Below are positions 34,874-44,494 of a DNA stretch of 64,000 nt, piece by piece (positions within the stretch are counted from its first letter, which is position 1; every line of letters starts with the position of its first letter). Under the pieces are notes generated by a model. It was not told the origin of the DNA, ran no database searches, and saw only the letters and a program-made list of their open reading frames with translations. This DNA is from SZUA-152 sp964401355 (lineage in GTDB: Bacteria > Pseudomonadota > Gammaproteobacteria > SZUA-152). The DNA is taken from positions 1-64,000 of the forward strand of contig CAYNYJ010000005.1 in assembly GCA_964401355.1 (NCBI GenBank), in the 5' to 3' direction. The position numbers and the translations under genes were made by a program.

Positions 34874-35154
34874 CACTGCCGTCCCATTAACAAATGCTTG
34901 CTATGTTGTAATTCGTTGTTTTGCGTGGCCTACAACGTGATTTGTGGAATTAAGACATGAATAACCAGCAACCTCTCCCATCACAGCCTGCCCTGCGTAG
35001 CGTTTTGGGTATTCCGGCGAAATGCCGGAATCCAGTGGTCGCCTCAGAGCGCCTACTTTCGCCTAAGAGCGCCTACTTTTGGTGGTGGTTCAACGACCTC
35101 CTGAATACCGGTCTGCGCCGGTATGACGGATATAAAGTTAACGGGACAGCAGTG
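34874..35154. mobile_element. MITE copy E
   Basis: This 281-bp element starts CACTGCCGTCCCATTAAC and ends AAGTTAACGGGACAGCAGTG. Its left half is like copy D; its middle carries two inverted GCGCCTACTTT units as in copies B and C. No matching 9-bp flanks are seen (AAATATTTT versus GTTAAAAAT), so it is old or recombined. It lies 45 bp before the HopJ-family gene. Confidence 0.8.
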
Positions 35155-35199
35155 GTTAAAAATAATAGAATCAGAAGTAACAAACCAAGGGCACTCGCA

Positions 35200-35556
35200 A
35201 TGACCATTGATGACATCATTACCCAAATAAAAACTCAAGCTGGCAACGTCAACTTTCAGGACGTGATTGATTGCATTGATAAATATTTTGACTACACACC
35301 TGTTCATTTCACCAATGGCCAAGGACACGATGTCGTGATGAATCAAGCGGGTAGCAATGAAGGCTCATGCAAGATATTTTCTTTCGCAACACTGGAAGGT
35401 TTTAGTGAAGTAGAGACGCTCGCCTGCTTTGGCCAGTATTATCGGCAGGATGTGTTACTGCAGCCGACGGGCACCGACCACGCCAACATCCGCGCCTTCA
35501 TGCGCCACGGTTGGTGCGGCATCCGCTTTGAACAATCGGCATTGCACAAGCGCTAG
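35200..35556 (+). CDS. HopJ-family protein
   Basis: The product is 118 aa. The core YTPVHFTNGQGHDVVMNQAGSNEGSCKIFSFA, and then FGQYYRQDVLLQPTGTDHANIRAFMRHGW, match the HopJ family, named after a Pseudomonas type III effector but widespread in non-pathogens. A secreted role should not be assumed. An in-frame extension to 34957 is derived from MITE copy E; the ATG at 35200 is the conserved start. Confidence 0.88.
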   Translation: MTIDDIITQIKTQAGNVNFQDVIDCIDKYFDYTPVHFTNGQGHDVVMNQAGSNEGSCKIFSFATLEGFSEVETLACFGQYYRQDVLLQPTGTDHANIRAFMRHGWCGIRFEQSALHKR

Positions 35557-35587
35557 ATATAAAACTCACCTAGCAGCGCAGTCAAAG

Positions 35588-35887
35588 TTATTCGTCACGC
35601 TCAACGTCTTCAATGAAAAACTGGTAATTATCGGGGCGAGCGTTGAGATCGGTGTAACCCAGATCATCTCGCTCAAGGCCATCAAAGGCACCCGTCCAAT
35701 CCTCTGGGGGTGGAATCGTTTCCAGCCCCATCTGCGACCAGGCTTCAAATTCCACTTCATCCAGTTCGCCGTCAAAATATTGGATTTCGATAACACCGTC
35801 TTCTTCATCCAAGGCAATGACTTCAAACTTTGTTTGATCCGGACTTTGGTACCAATTCCCCACTGCCGGGCCGACTCCAATGGCCAT
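35588..35887 (-). CDS. DUF6763-like small acidic protein
   Basis: This 99-aa acidic protein begins MAIGVGPAVGNWYQSPDQTKFEV and contains IEIQYFDGELDEVEFEAWSQMG. It looks like the DUF6763 family of gammaproteobacterial proteins of unknown function. GGAGGAGGG sits at good spacing before the ATG at 35887, so the longer ORF to 35938 is rejected. It lies downstream of rlmD on the same strand, 149 bp away. Confidence 0.8.
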   Translation of the reverse strand: MAIGVGPAVGNWYQSPDQTKFEVIALDEEDGVIEIQYFDGELDEVEFEAWSQMGLETIPPPEDWTGAFDGLERDDLGYTDLNARPDNYQFFIEDVERDE

Positions 35888-36036
35888 ACGCCCTCCTCCA
35901 GTTTCCTTTCCGTTTGCCCGAAAATTGGATGACGGCATCTCGGGTTCCCTACAAGATAGCAGCTAATTTGTATTTGTCTTGTGCGAAAACCCTTCAAAAA
36001 AACGAATACTACGCATTACTCAACGTGGCTTCTCGA

Positions 36037-37371
36037 TCACCTTGTAAACAAGGCAATCGATTCAACGTGCGCAGTGTGCGGAAACATGTCCATCACTCCG
36101 GCACTTACCAGGGTGTAGCCGTGTTGATTAACCAACACCCCGGCATCGCGCGCCAAGGTGGCGGGATCGCAGGCAACATAAACGATGCGTTCTGGCAACG
36201 GTTGCGGGAGCCTTTCCATAATGCCCGGAGCACCACTGCGCGGCGGATCCAGCAACAGTTTGTTAAAACCTTCCCCGTACCAGGGCTCAGTAGCAAAATC
36301 AGCATTCAGGTCGGCAACATGAAACTCGACATTTCCAATCCCGTTGCGTTGCGCATTTTCGCGCGCCCTGTCCACTAGGCTGGCCTCACCTTCAACACCC
36401 ACCACCTGTCCCGCCTTTCTCGCCATCGGTAGCGAAAAATTGCCCAGTCCACAGAATAAATCCAACACCCGGTCCTGCGGACCCAGCTCCAGCATCGCCA
36501 CGGTGCGATCAATCATTTTGATATTCAGTTCAGCGTTGACCTGGGTAAAATCCGTGGGCTGAAATTGAATCTGCACATCGTAGGCGGGCAAGCGATAATT
36601 GAGCGAAAAATCATTGTCTGACTCGGGCCATAGGCGCCGAACTGTTTTCGGGCCCTTGGATTGCACGAAAATACCCAAACCGCTGTCTTCACCGTAGGCC
36701 CGCAGTTGCTGCTCGTCATCCTCGCTCAAGGGCTCCAAATGACGAAACACCAAGGCGCTGTGCTCATCCCCCACCGCAACCTCGATTTGCGGAATTTTAT
36801 CGCGCACCGACAGGCCATTCACCAATTCACCAAATTCAGTTAAGCGGCTGCCAATGGCCTCATGCAACACATCACACTGTTTGGCATCGGTCAGAAAGGC
36901 GCTGTGTTTTTCCCGAAAGCCGACCCGCACCACTTCTTCGCGCCGCATGAACTTCACTCCCAAACGCGCCTTGCGGCGGTAACCCCAAGGCGCGGCGGTA
37001 AGCGCTGGCAGCACCTCATTGGGAGTGACCTTGCCCAGGTGTTTGAGATTTTCCAGCAGTCGATTCTGCTTGGCAGTAATCTGATCTTCGGGACTTAAAT
37101 GTTGCAAGCTGCACCCCCCGCAAACACCAAAATGGGGGCAACGCGGTTCAAGGCGCTGCGGGGAGGCCGTCAGTATTTCGATGGCATCGCCCTCGTCAAA
37201 CTTGCCGCGTTTCGAGGTGTAACGAAACATCACCTCCTCCCCCGGCAAGGCGCGCGAAATAAAGGTGACTTTGCCATCGATGTGACTGATACCGCGCCCA
37301 TCGTGAGACAGGCTTTCGATACTGGCGCGAACGGGTTCAGTGGGGAGTTTTTTACGACGACGTCGGGACAT
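36037..37371 (-). CDS. rlmD: 23S rRNA (uracil1939-C5)-methyltransferase RlmD
   Basis: The product is 444 aa. An N-terminal TRAM domain (VRASIESLSHDGRGISHIDGKV) is followed by the Fe-S cysteines in CPHFGVCGGCSLQHL. The SAM domain has VLDLFCGLGNFSLPMA, and catalysis uses the Cys in IVYVACDPATLARD. RlmD makes m5U1939. The gene is monocistronic as far as can be seen. Confidence 0.97.
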   Translation of the reverse strand: MSRRRRKKLPTEPVRASIESLSHDGRGISHIDGKVTFISRALPGEEVMFRYTSKRGKFDEGDAIEILTASPQRLEPRCPHFGVCGGCSLQHLSPEDQITAKQNRLLENLKHLGKVTPNEVLPALTAAPWGYRRKARLGVKFMRREEVVRVGFREKHSAFLTDAKQCDVLHEAIGSRLTEFGELVNGLSVRDKIPQIEVAVGDEHSALVFRHLEPLSEDDEQQLRAYGEDSGLGIFVQSKGPKTVRRLWPESDNDFSLNYRLPAYDVQIQFQPTDFTQVNAELNIKMIDRTVAMLELGPQDRVLDLFCGLGNFSLPMARKAGQVVGVEGEASLVDRARENAQRNGIGNVEFHVADLNADFATEPWYGEGFNKLLLDPPRSGAPGIMERLPQPLPERIVYVACDPATLARDAGVLVNQHGYTLVSAGVMDMFPHTAHVESIALFTR

Positions 37372-37529
37372 GATTTTAGTTTCTACTGAAAGTAAAGTTG
37401 ATAGGGCCTAGTGTGACGAAGTGTCATACCTAATGGTTTTAGGAAGCAGTATCGAGAGACGAATGACCAGGGCCTGGAAAAAGACAGATTGTTTTTTCCC
37501 AGCCACTCGATACTCGCCGCTCGATACTT

Positions 37530-38420
37530 TTACGTCGGAAAAACATCCGTCGATAAATAACGATCACCGCGATCACAAATAATCACCACGATCACGGCAT
37601 CCTCGACCTGCTGGGATAACGCAAGCGCAGCTGCTACCGCACCGCCGGAGGAGATGCCAGCAAAGATGCCTTCCTGTGCGGCCAGCGCACGCGTGGTGTC
37701 TTCCGCAGCTTGCTGAGAGATATCGAGAATACGGTCAACTCGCGTCTCATCATAAATCGTCGGCAGGTACTCCTTGGGCCAACGGCGAATACCAGGAATC
37801 GATGCCCCTTCCGTGGGCTGCACACCGACAATTTCAATCTCCGGCTTCACTTCCTTAAAGTAACGCGAGCATCCCATAATGGTGCCCGTGGTGCCCATGG
37901 AACTCACAAAGTGGGTGATACGACCCTCGGTGTCACGCCAGATTTCCGGGGCCGTGCCTTCATAGTGTGACAGGGGGTTGTCCGGATTGGCGAACTGATC
38001 CAGCACTGTACCCTTGCCCTCAGCCTGCATTTGCAGCGCCAGATCACGCGCGCCCTCCATGCTTTGTTCTTTGGTGACCAACACGATCTCTGCGCCAAAG
38101 GCCTTCATCACCCCACGTCGCTCCACGCTCATGTGATCCGGCATAATCAACACCATGCGGTAACCCTTAATGGCCGCCGCCATGGCCAAGGCGATGCCGG
38201 TATTGCCACTGGTAGCCTCGATGAGAATGTCGCCGGGTGTAATCTCCCCCCGTGCCTCGGCACCCTGAATCATGCTCAACGCGGGCCGATCCTTCACCGA
38301 ACCGGCAGGGTTATTACCCTCCAGTTTCACCATGATGATATTACGAGTGTCCCCCGGGAGGCGCTGCAAGCGCACCAAGGGCGTATTGCCAACGAAAGTC
38401 TCAATGGTGGGAAAGGTCAT
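37530..38420 (-). CDS. cysM: Cysteine synthase B (O-acetylserine sulfhydrylase)
   Basis: This is a 296-aa fold-type II PLP enzyme. The PLP lysine lies in NPAGSVKDRPALSM, the substrate loop is EATSGNTGIALA, and the PLP phosphate loop is SSMGTTGTIMG. The CysM-specific short length and GVQPTEGASIPGIRRW fit isozyme B, which can also use thiosulfate. The 158 bp upstream (37372-37529 lies downstream) contains an imperfect AAAAAG/CTTTTT-type hairpin at about 37475-37505 that may end the cysM transcript. Confidence 0.96.
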   Translation of the reverse strand: MTFPTIETFVGNTPLVRLQRLPGDTRNIIMVKLEGNNPAGSVKDRPALSMIQGAEARGEITPGDILIEATSGNTGIALAMAAAIKGYRMVLIMPDHMSVERRGVMKAFGAEIVLVTKEQSMEGARDLALQMQAEGKGTVLDQFANPDNPLSHYEGTAPEIWRDTEGRITHFVSSMGTTGTIMGCSRYFKEVKPEIEIVGVQPTEGASIPGIRRWPKEYLPTIYDETRVDRILDISQQAAEDTTRALAAQEGIFAGISSGGAVAAALALSQQVEDAVIVVIICDRGDRYLSTDVFPT

Positions 38421-38632
38421 GGCTGACTACCAACAGAATAAAAGAGACGACTAATGTACCGATTTCACTTATTTTATCAAGAGGATTCGTGCTCATACGC
38501 AAAATCCTTAACGACTTAGGGGAAGAACCCGCTGGCTACGCCTGATACAATAAAATTCAGGTTGCAGGAGGGGCAACCCCATTTTGATACTCCCCCAGGC
38601 ATGATGGATATAACGAGAGGGCAGTACATCGA

Positions 38633-40684
38633 GTGAAGCGTTACATGAAAATAATAAATCAGTCAGTCCAACAGCAAATCCTACTCGTATTCACCATTGC
38701 TATCGCAGCATTCTCACCCCTCTACGCGACGGAAGGTACAATGGAACCCATCAACGTTGCCGTCTTGTCGGAAGACGACTTTCTCGCCGACATCCCCGTG
38801 GTGCTCACTGCCACCCGCCTGGCCCAGCCCATCACCGAAGCACCTGCGGCGATTACCATTATCGACCGCGAGATGATTCGCGCCTCCGGCGCACGCGAAA
38901 TTACCGACCTGTTCCGCATGGTACCCGGTTTCGTGGTGAGTCATGATAGTGGACACCAGCCCATTGTCTCCTACCACGGCCTCACCGATGAATACGCGGT
39001 GCGCATGCAGGTACTCATTGATGGACGCTCGGTTTACTCGCCGGTATTCGGCGGCGTGGACTGGGCCAATCTACCGCTGGCGATGGATGACATCAAACGC
39101 ATTGAGATCATTCGTGGCCCCAATTCGGCAAGTTTTGGCAGCAACTCCTTCCTTAGCGTCATTAACATCATCACCCAACATGCCGCAGAAACCACCGGTA
39201 CGTTTGTTCGCGGAACGCGCGGCAGCAATGGCGTCAAAGATGTGATTGTCCGCATTGGCGAAAGTACCGAGAATTTCGATTATCGCGTCACCGCCAGCAT
39301 CGCCAACGACAATGGCTTTGAGGCGCGCGCAGACGACCGACGCATGAAGACCGTGCGCTTCCGCGGTGACTATCAAATCAATGCGGAAGATAACCTGATG
39401 TTTCAAACAGGCATCACCCGAGGCATCCGGGAGATCGACTCCAAGAGATTGCAGGCCGTGACAGACCGCAGGGTTAAACTCAATTTTGAACACCTTCGCT
39501 GGCAGCGGCAAATCAACAATAGCGAAGCCTTAAGCCTGCAATTCTTTCATACTCTGGAAAATAATGACCAAATCTTCGACGTCATTTTACCGTCAGGCGT
39601 ACATATCGTCGTTGACTCCTCAACACAATCAGAGCGATTTGATTTCGAGTTACAACACACCAAACAGTTACAGGAAAATACACGCATGGTTTGGGGGTTG
39701 GGCCTACGTCAGGATTCCGCCAAGGGTCCACATATTTTCGGCACCGACCCTGCAACAGGGTACACCGGCAACAAAAAATATTTTTATAATCGAGTCGCAC
39801 GGGTTTTCAGCAATATTGAATGGCGTATAAAAAATAATCTCACCCTTAACCTGGGTGCCATGTGGGAAAAATCCGACTTGGCCAAACAAGAATTTTCACC
39901 CCGTGCCGGCCTAAATTATTCCATCACTCCAGAACAATCCATTCGCATTATCGCCAGCCGCGCCACCCGTACTCCCAGCCTCAATGAGGCCCGATCCAAT
40001 TTTCGTTTCCCGGTTGAGAATTACCCGCTCTCTCCCTTCAACTTCATTTCAACCATATGGGTGGGGAATAAAAACATTAAACCGGAAAAGATCAGCGCCT
40101 ATGAAATAGCCTATCACGCCAATTTGATACACGAAAAACTATCCTTCGATCTGAAACTTTTCCGCGAAGATTTACACGGCCTCATCACTCTGGATGAAAC
40201 CAGCATCCCCAACCCTGACGACCTACTATTGGGAGAATATGAAATCTACGAGAACGCCACTGATGCACACGTCAAGGGTGCCGAGGCCAACCTTGAATTC
40301 TTTCCGCTACGCGACACCCGCGTGGTTATCTCGCGTTCATACACCCGAATCAAAAGCCAGAATCCCAATGTCTCATCTAAAGACCTGGCGGAATCTGCAC
40401 CCAAGCATATCACCTCCATCCTCGCCATTAACCGTTTCCCTGGCGGAGTCACAGGCAGCGCACTGTATTACCGCGTTAGCGATAGCAATGGTCTCGGCTC
40501 AGGAAAACCTATAGAAGGATACGCGCACGTCAATCTCCGCTTGGCATTCCCGTTCAAATGGCCAGGAATTCACGGTGAACTTGCTTTCGTTGTACAAAAT
40601 GCAACAGGGAACTATGTCGACTGGCGGCGAGATAACATCGCAGAAACCCAAAAATATATTACGGTATCGGCACAATGGGATTAA
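38633..40684 (+). CDS. TonB-dependent outer-membrane receptor
   Basis: The product is 683 aa from GTG at 38633, or 679 from ATG at 38645. It has a signal peptide, then a plug domain (PVVLTATRLAQPITEAPAAITIIDREMIRASGAREITDLFRMVPGF) and a 22-stranded barrel with RIEIIRGPNSASFGSNSFLSVINI. The transported ligand cannot be read from the sequence; no cobalamin riboswitch is seen upstream. A GGTTGC/GCAACC hairpin enclosing AGGAGGG lies at 38560-38578. It is followed after 55 nt by the binding protein and hybrid kinase genes. Confidence 0.92.
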   Translation: MKRYMKIINQSVQQQILLVFTIAIAAFSPLYATEGTMEPINVAVLSEDDFLADIPVVLTATRLAQPITEAPAAITIIDREMIRASGAREITDLFRMVPGFVVSHDSGHQPIVSYHGLTDEYAVRMQVLIDGRSVYSPVFGGVDWANLPLAMDDIKRIEIIRGPNSASFGSNSFLSVINIITQHAAETTGTFVRGTRGSNGVKDVIVRIGESTENFDYRVTASIANDNGFEARADDRRMKTVRFRGDYQINAEDNLMFQTGITRGIREIDSKRLQAVTDRRVKLNFEHLRWQRQINNSEALSLQFFHTLENNDQIFDVILPSGVHIVVDSSTQSERFDFELQHTKQLQENTRMVWGLGLRQDSAKGPHIFGTDPATGYTGNKKYFYNRVARVFSNIEWRIKNNLTLNLGAMWEKSDLAKQEFSPRAGLNYSITPEQSIRIIASRATRTPSLNEARSNFRFPVENYPLSPFNFISTIWVGNKNIKPEKISAYEIAYHANLIHEKLSFDLKLFREDLHGLITLDETSIPNPDDLLLGEYEIYENATDAHVKGAEANLEFFPLRDTRVVISRSYTRIKSQNPNVSSKDLAESAPKHITSILAINRFPGGVTGSALYYRVSDSNGLGSGKPIEGYAHVNLRLAFPFKWPGIHGELAFVVQNATGNYVDWRRDNIAETQKYITVSAQWD

Positions 40685-40739
40685 ACCATTTCAGGCATTT
40701 TCGACACACAATAATAAGGGAAAATTCTAGGTACACGTG

Positions 40740-41735
40740 ATGCAAAAGGCCGCGCCACATATTCAAGGAACGAAGAAACAGACACCGAGATTTACGGGCG
40801 CCGTTACAATGCTATTCCTGCTATTCCTGCTAACGGCGAACCCTGTATGGGCGAAGACATATAACATTTTCATCGTAAGCAGCGATAACAGCCCGGTCTA
40901 CACCCGAATTATAAACACCATTCAGACCACTGTTTCAACAAGCGAAAATACCACTGCAATATTTAGCATCCTATATTTAAAAAACACATCCACAACCGCA
41001 CTGCTCCAAAATAGGGCCAGCGGCCAGGATTTAATATTAACTATCGGCCAGCGAGCCATGATAGCCGTCACCAAAATCAGCAACTCCCCCCCCATCATTG
41101 CCACGCTCATCCCCAAACAGTCTTACGATAAATATCGTTCGACCTTACGCAAAGCAAACAATAAAACCACCGCAACGTTTATCGACAACCCACCCGAGCG
41201 ACAAATCTTACTGGCAAAACTGATATTGGGTGATGTGCAGAGACTGGGAGTCCTGGTTGGTGAAAATCCACCCTATGGCAAAATCAGAGACACTATCCAG
41301 TCATTAGGTATTCACTCACACATTGAAACCGTCAGAGAAAATGACAACCTCATCAGAAAATTATCACGCATGCTTAGTAATAGCGACGCCTTCCTGGCTC
41401 TTCCTGATGCGCAAATATTCAACCGTAGAAATGCGAAAAATATTCTACTGACCACCTACCGACAACGAACACCGGTCATTGCTTATTCAGCATCATATGT
41501 AAAAGCTGGGGCTCTGGCAGCTATATACTCAACACCTCAACAACTTTCCGAACAAATCGGAAATCTCTTGCTTAGTATTTTACGCTCGAAGTTATCCTTC
41601 CCACTCACGAATTCATATCCAGAAAAGTTTGAGGTTGCGATTAATAAAAACGTCGCAAAATCACTAGGCATACCCCCTCATGATGAAACAGAAATTAAAA
41701 ATAAACTACTTAAAATATTGCGAGGAAAAAAATGA
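40740..41735 (+). CDS. ABC-type periplasmic substrate-binding protein (PF04392-like)
   Basis: This 331-aa protein has the signal peptide MLFLLFLLTANPVWA and a two-lobed binding fold: lobe one ILTIGQRAMIAVTKISNSPPIIATLIP, hinge region RLGVLVGENPPYGKIRDTIQSLG. It resembles the ABC_sub_bind family. No permease or ATPase gene is adjacent. The last codon overlaps the start of the hybrid kinase (ATGA), which suggests it feeds ligand information to that sensor rather than to a transporter. Confidence 0.83.
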   Translation: MQKAAPHIQGTKKQTPRFTGAVTMLFLLFLLTANPVWAKTYNIFIVSSDNSPVYTRIINTIQTTVSTSENTTAIFSILYLKNTSTTALLQNRASGQDLILTIGQRAMIAVTKISNSPPIIATLIPKQSYDKYRSTLRKANNKTTATFIDNPPERQILLAKLILGDVQRLGVLVGENPPYGKIRDTIQSLGIHSHIETVRENDNLIRKLSRMLSNSDAFLALPDAQIFNRRNAKNILLTTYRQRTPVIAYSASYVKAGALAAIYSTPQQLSEQIGNLLLSILRSKLSFPLTNSYPEKFEVAINKNVAKSLGIPPHDETEIKNKLLKILRGKK

Positions 41736-44491
41736 TATTTCCTAGCATAAGAGCACGCGTATTTTCCCTGGCCATAATCCCGACAACTGCGGCTTCCTTG
41801 ATATTTTTTAGTTATTTTGTAACCAAACAAATCAATGACATCGAAACTGCTTTGACCGCCAAAGGAAACGACGTAGCCAGCCACCTTGCCTCTGCTAGCG
41901 AATACGGAATCTTTTCTGGCAATCTAATTTTACTATCACCACTGGTTGATTCTGTTTACAAAGAAAGCAACGTCGTCTCCATTACCATCACTGACAGCCG
42001 TGGAAATCCACTCATACAGCGCTCTGATGACCGTTCAACAATACGCGGAGGATCCCTAAAAAACACGTACAATAACAACCATCGGATTTTCAGCAAGCCA
42101 ATAATACAAAATTCCCTAGCGATTAATGATTTCGATGAAACAGAAAAACCTCTGCCGTCCATCATTGGCTGGGTTATCGTTGAAATATCCAACGATTTGG
42201 CAGAAAAACGTAAACGGGAAGCCACCATTGAAACTTTACTTATCACCCTTTTCATTCTCATCAGTAGTATATTCCTTGCCACACGAATCAGCCGTCATAT
42301 CACCACACCCATCACCATAATTACCAATGCCGTCAAAGAAATTGAATTCGGAAACCTTGAGGTATCAATCAACACACATTCAACCGGTGAGTTACTGACT
42401 CTCGAGCAAGGAATTCGAGGCATGCTTCGCTCTATAAAATCTTCGCAGCAGGATGCCCAACAGAAAATAGAACGCGCAACCATTGAGTTGCGCGATTCCC
42501 TGGAATTGCTTGAACGAAAAAATATGGACCTCGATGCTACTCGCCAAGAAGCACTTTCTGCCAGCCAGGCAAAGTCACTTTTTCTGGCAAATATTAGCCA
42601 CGAAATCAGAACACCAATGAATGGGATTCTAGGTTTTGTAAGACTGCTAAATAATTCTCCACTATCAAAAGAGCAACGCGAATACTTACAAACTATCGAA
42701 CAGTCGGCCCACAATTTATTACGGATTATCAATGATGTTCTTGACCTTTCAAAAATAGAAGCCGGAAAACTAAAAATAAAAAGTGTAGAGTTCAATTTAC
42801 GCGAGTGTATCGAAGATGTTGAAATACTGATGTCACCTTCTGCCAAGGACAAAAACTTGGAACTGGGCGCGCTTTTTTATGACGACACACCTGAAGTCAT
42901 TATTGGGCCACATGATCGCATCAGACAAGTACTAATAAATTTAATCGGAAATGCGATCAAATTTTCTGATCGCGGAACCATTATTGTCCGTGCAATGATT
43001 GAATCTCGTAACAATGACGGCGCTATCATCAAACTGTCCGTGAGTGATCAAGGACCGGGAATAACAGAAAAAAATCAAAAAACACTGTTCAATTCTTTTA
43101 CACAGCTGGATGAAAGTGACACGCGGGAATTTGAAGGTGTAGGCTTAGGACTATCTATATCAAAATCTCTAGCCACCGCAATGAATGGCGAGATCGGTGT
43201 TGAAAGCAGACCGGATGAAGGTTCCATATTCTGGTTCACTTTTAGCTGCAAATTACTCCCATACAAGAGCCTAACTGAAGCCCTCCCCTTACCCTTTACA
43301 GAAAAATCCATCAGCCTCTATGATGGAAACGAACTTACTCTCCTTTGCAATGCCCATACTTTTCGAAAACTGGGATTTACTGTACACGAACACACCAGCA
43401 TTGATGAATTTTGCCATCAATATAGACAAACAACTGATTTTGATCTCTTTGTCCTAAATCTCGCTGACCATGAATCAAATAATATTCCCTCTGTATTTTC
43501 GGATATCGATCACTCCGCTTCTCAAAAATCAATCATCATCGTCAACAATGCCAACTCAAGAACCCTAAATAATTTTCATCAACAAGGTGCTTATTCGTGG
43601 CTGATACGTCCCTTTCGTACCGCAGACTTAATGACCGTCCTGTCCAACATCATGCAACCAAATGGTGATGCCGATAAAATAGAAATCAGTAATAAAAATG
43701 AGTCACTAAAACAACCAACACACCGTAGACTTGATGGGATTTCTATTCTTATCGCTGAAGACAACCCAATTAATGCCAAGTTCGTTAGCACCATTCTCCA
43801 AAAATCTGGTGCCAACACACTTATTGTTAGCGACGGAACGTCAGTTGTTGATGCATATTCCAACGGTAAATTCGATATTATCTTGATGGATATCAATATG
43901 CCGATAATGAATGGCATTGAGGCAACAAAACATATTCGCACGCTGGAAGAGGCAACCAGCCATATCCCGATACTGGGATTAACCGCAGTCAGCTACGTAG
44001 ATGAACAGACTGCATACAAAGATGCCGGCCTTGATGACGTCCTCGAAAAGCCAATAGCCGTTGATGAGTTATTGCATGAAATTGCATACTGGGTTCATGC
44101 TAAAAAGACGCAACCAAGCATACACATAGCCACCAAAAGTAACTCGCATAAAGTAGCCGCTATAAAGATAAACCCATTATCAAACAAGACCAGTCTCAAT
44201 CAACTGGGAATTGACGAAAACCTGTCTACCACAATGTACGACATGCTTCTGGCAGAATTACCCAATACCCGAAAAATACTCTCTGCGGCCTATGCGAAAA
44301 ACGACTGGGCACATCTTAGGAATGAAATACATCGTTTTTTGGGCGGTTTAAGCTACTGTAATGTGCCACAATTACATGATTTAACCACTGTATTTCAACA
44401 GAGTCTTAAGTCACAAGATGTATACATGAGCCAAAATTTTGAAGCAATGGTCAATGAAATAGACCTTCTTATTATCACTACAAAAACGTAA
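41732..44491 (+). CDS. BarA/GacS-like hybrid sensor histidine kinase
   Basis: The product is 919 aa. TM1 is near residues 10-30; a periplasmic region follows to about 165; TM2 lies near 168-188; then HAMP and coiled coil. The HisKA domain has phospho-His290 in ANISHEIRTPMNG. The ATPase domain has NLIGNAIKFS and DQGPGI. A degenerate receiver-like stretch precedes a true receiver with Asp720 (ILMDINMPIMNG). A C-terminal HPt domain has His867 (EIHRFLGG). The domain order matches BarA/GacS. It overlaps the binding-protein gene by 4 nt. No cognate response regulator lies in the window. Confidence 0.93.
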   Translation: MIFPSIRARVFSLAIIPTTAASLIFFSYFVTKQINDIETALTAKGNDVASHLASASEYGIFSGNLILLSPLVDSVYKESNVVSITITDSRGNPLIQRSDDRSTIRGGSLKNTYNNNHRIFSKPIIQNSLAINDFDETEKPLPSIIGWVIVEISNDLAEKRKREATIETLLITLFILISSIFLATRISRHITTPITIITNAVKEIEFGNLEVSINTHSTGELLTLEQGIRGMLRSIKSSQQDAQQKIERATIELRDSLELLERKNMDLDATRQEALSASQAKSLFLANISHEIRTPMNGILGFVRLLNNSPLSKEQREYLQTIEQSAHNLLRIINDVLDLSKIEAGKLKIKSVEFNLRECIEDVEILMSPSAKDKNLELGALFYDDTPEVIIGPHDRIRQVLINLIGNAIKFSDRGTIIVRAMIESRNNDGAIIKLSVSDQGPGITEKNQKTLFNSFTQLDESDTREFEGVGLGLSISKSLATAMNGEIGVESRPDEGSIFWFTFSCKLLPYKSLTEALPLPFTEKSISLYDGNELTLLCNAHTFRKLGFTVHEHTSIDEFCHQYRQTTDFDLFVLNLADHESNNIPSVFSDIDHSASQKSIIIVNNANSRTLNNFHQQGAYSWLIRPFRTADLMTVLSNIMQPNGDADKIEISNKNESLKQPTHRRLDGISILIAEDNPINAKFVSTILQKSGANTLIVSDGTSVVDAYSNGKFDIILMDINMPIMNGIEATKHIRTLEEATSHIPILGLTAVSYVDEQTAYKDAGLDDVLEKPIAVDELLHEIAYWVHAKKTQPSIHIATKSNSHKVAAIKINPLSNKTSLNQLGIDENLSTTMYDMLLAELPNTRKILSAAYAKNDWAHLRNEIHRFLGGLSYCNVPQLHDLTTVFQQSLKSQDVYMSQNFEAMVNEIDLLIITTKT

Positions 44492-44494
44492 TTT

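Noticed and set aside
34736..34960. 74-codon ORF before MITE copy E
   Set aside because: It runs into the MITE, has no ribosome site and no recognisable motif.
34957..35199. N-terminal extension of the HopJ-family protein
   Set aside because: It is MITE copy E sequence; the conserved protein starts at 35200.
38421..38632. Possible cobalamin or other riboswitch before the TonB receptor gene
   Set aside because: No B12-box or other conserved core could be found; only a short GGTTGC/GCAACC hairpin is present.
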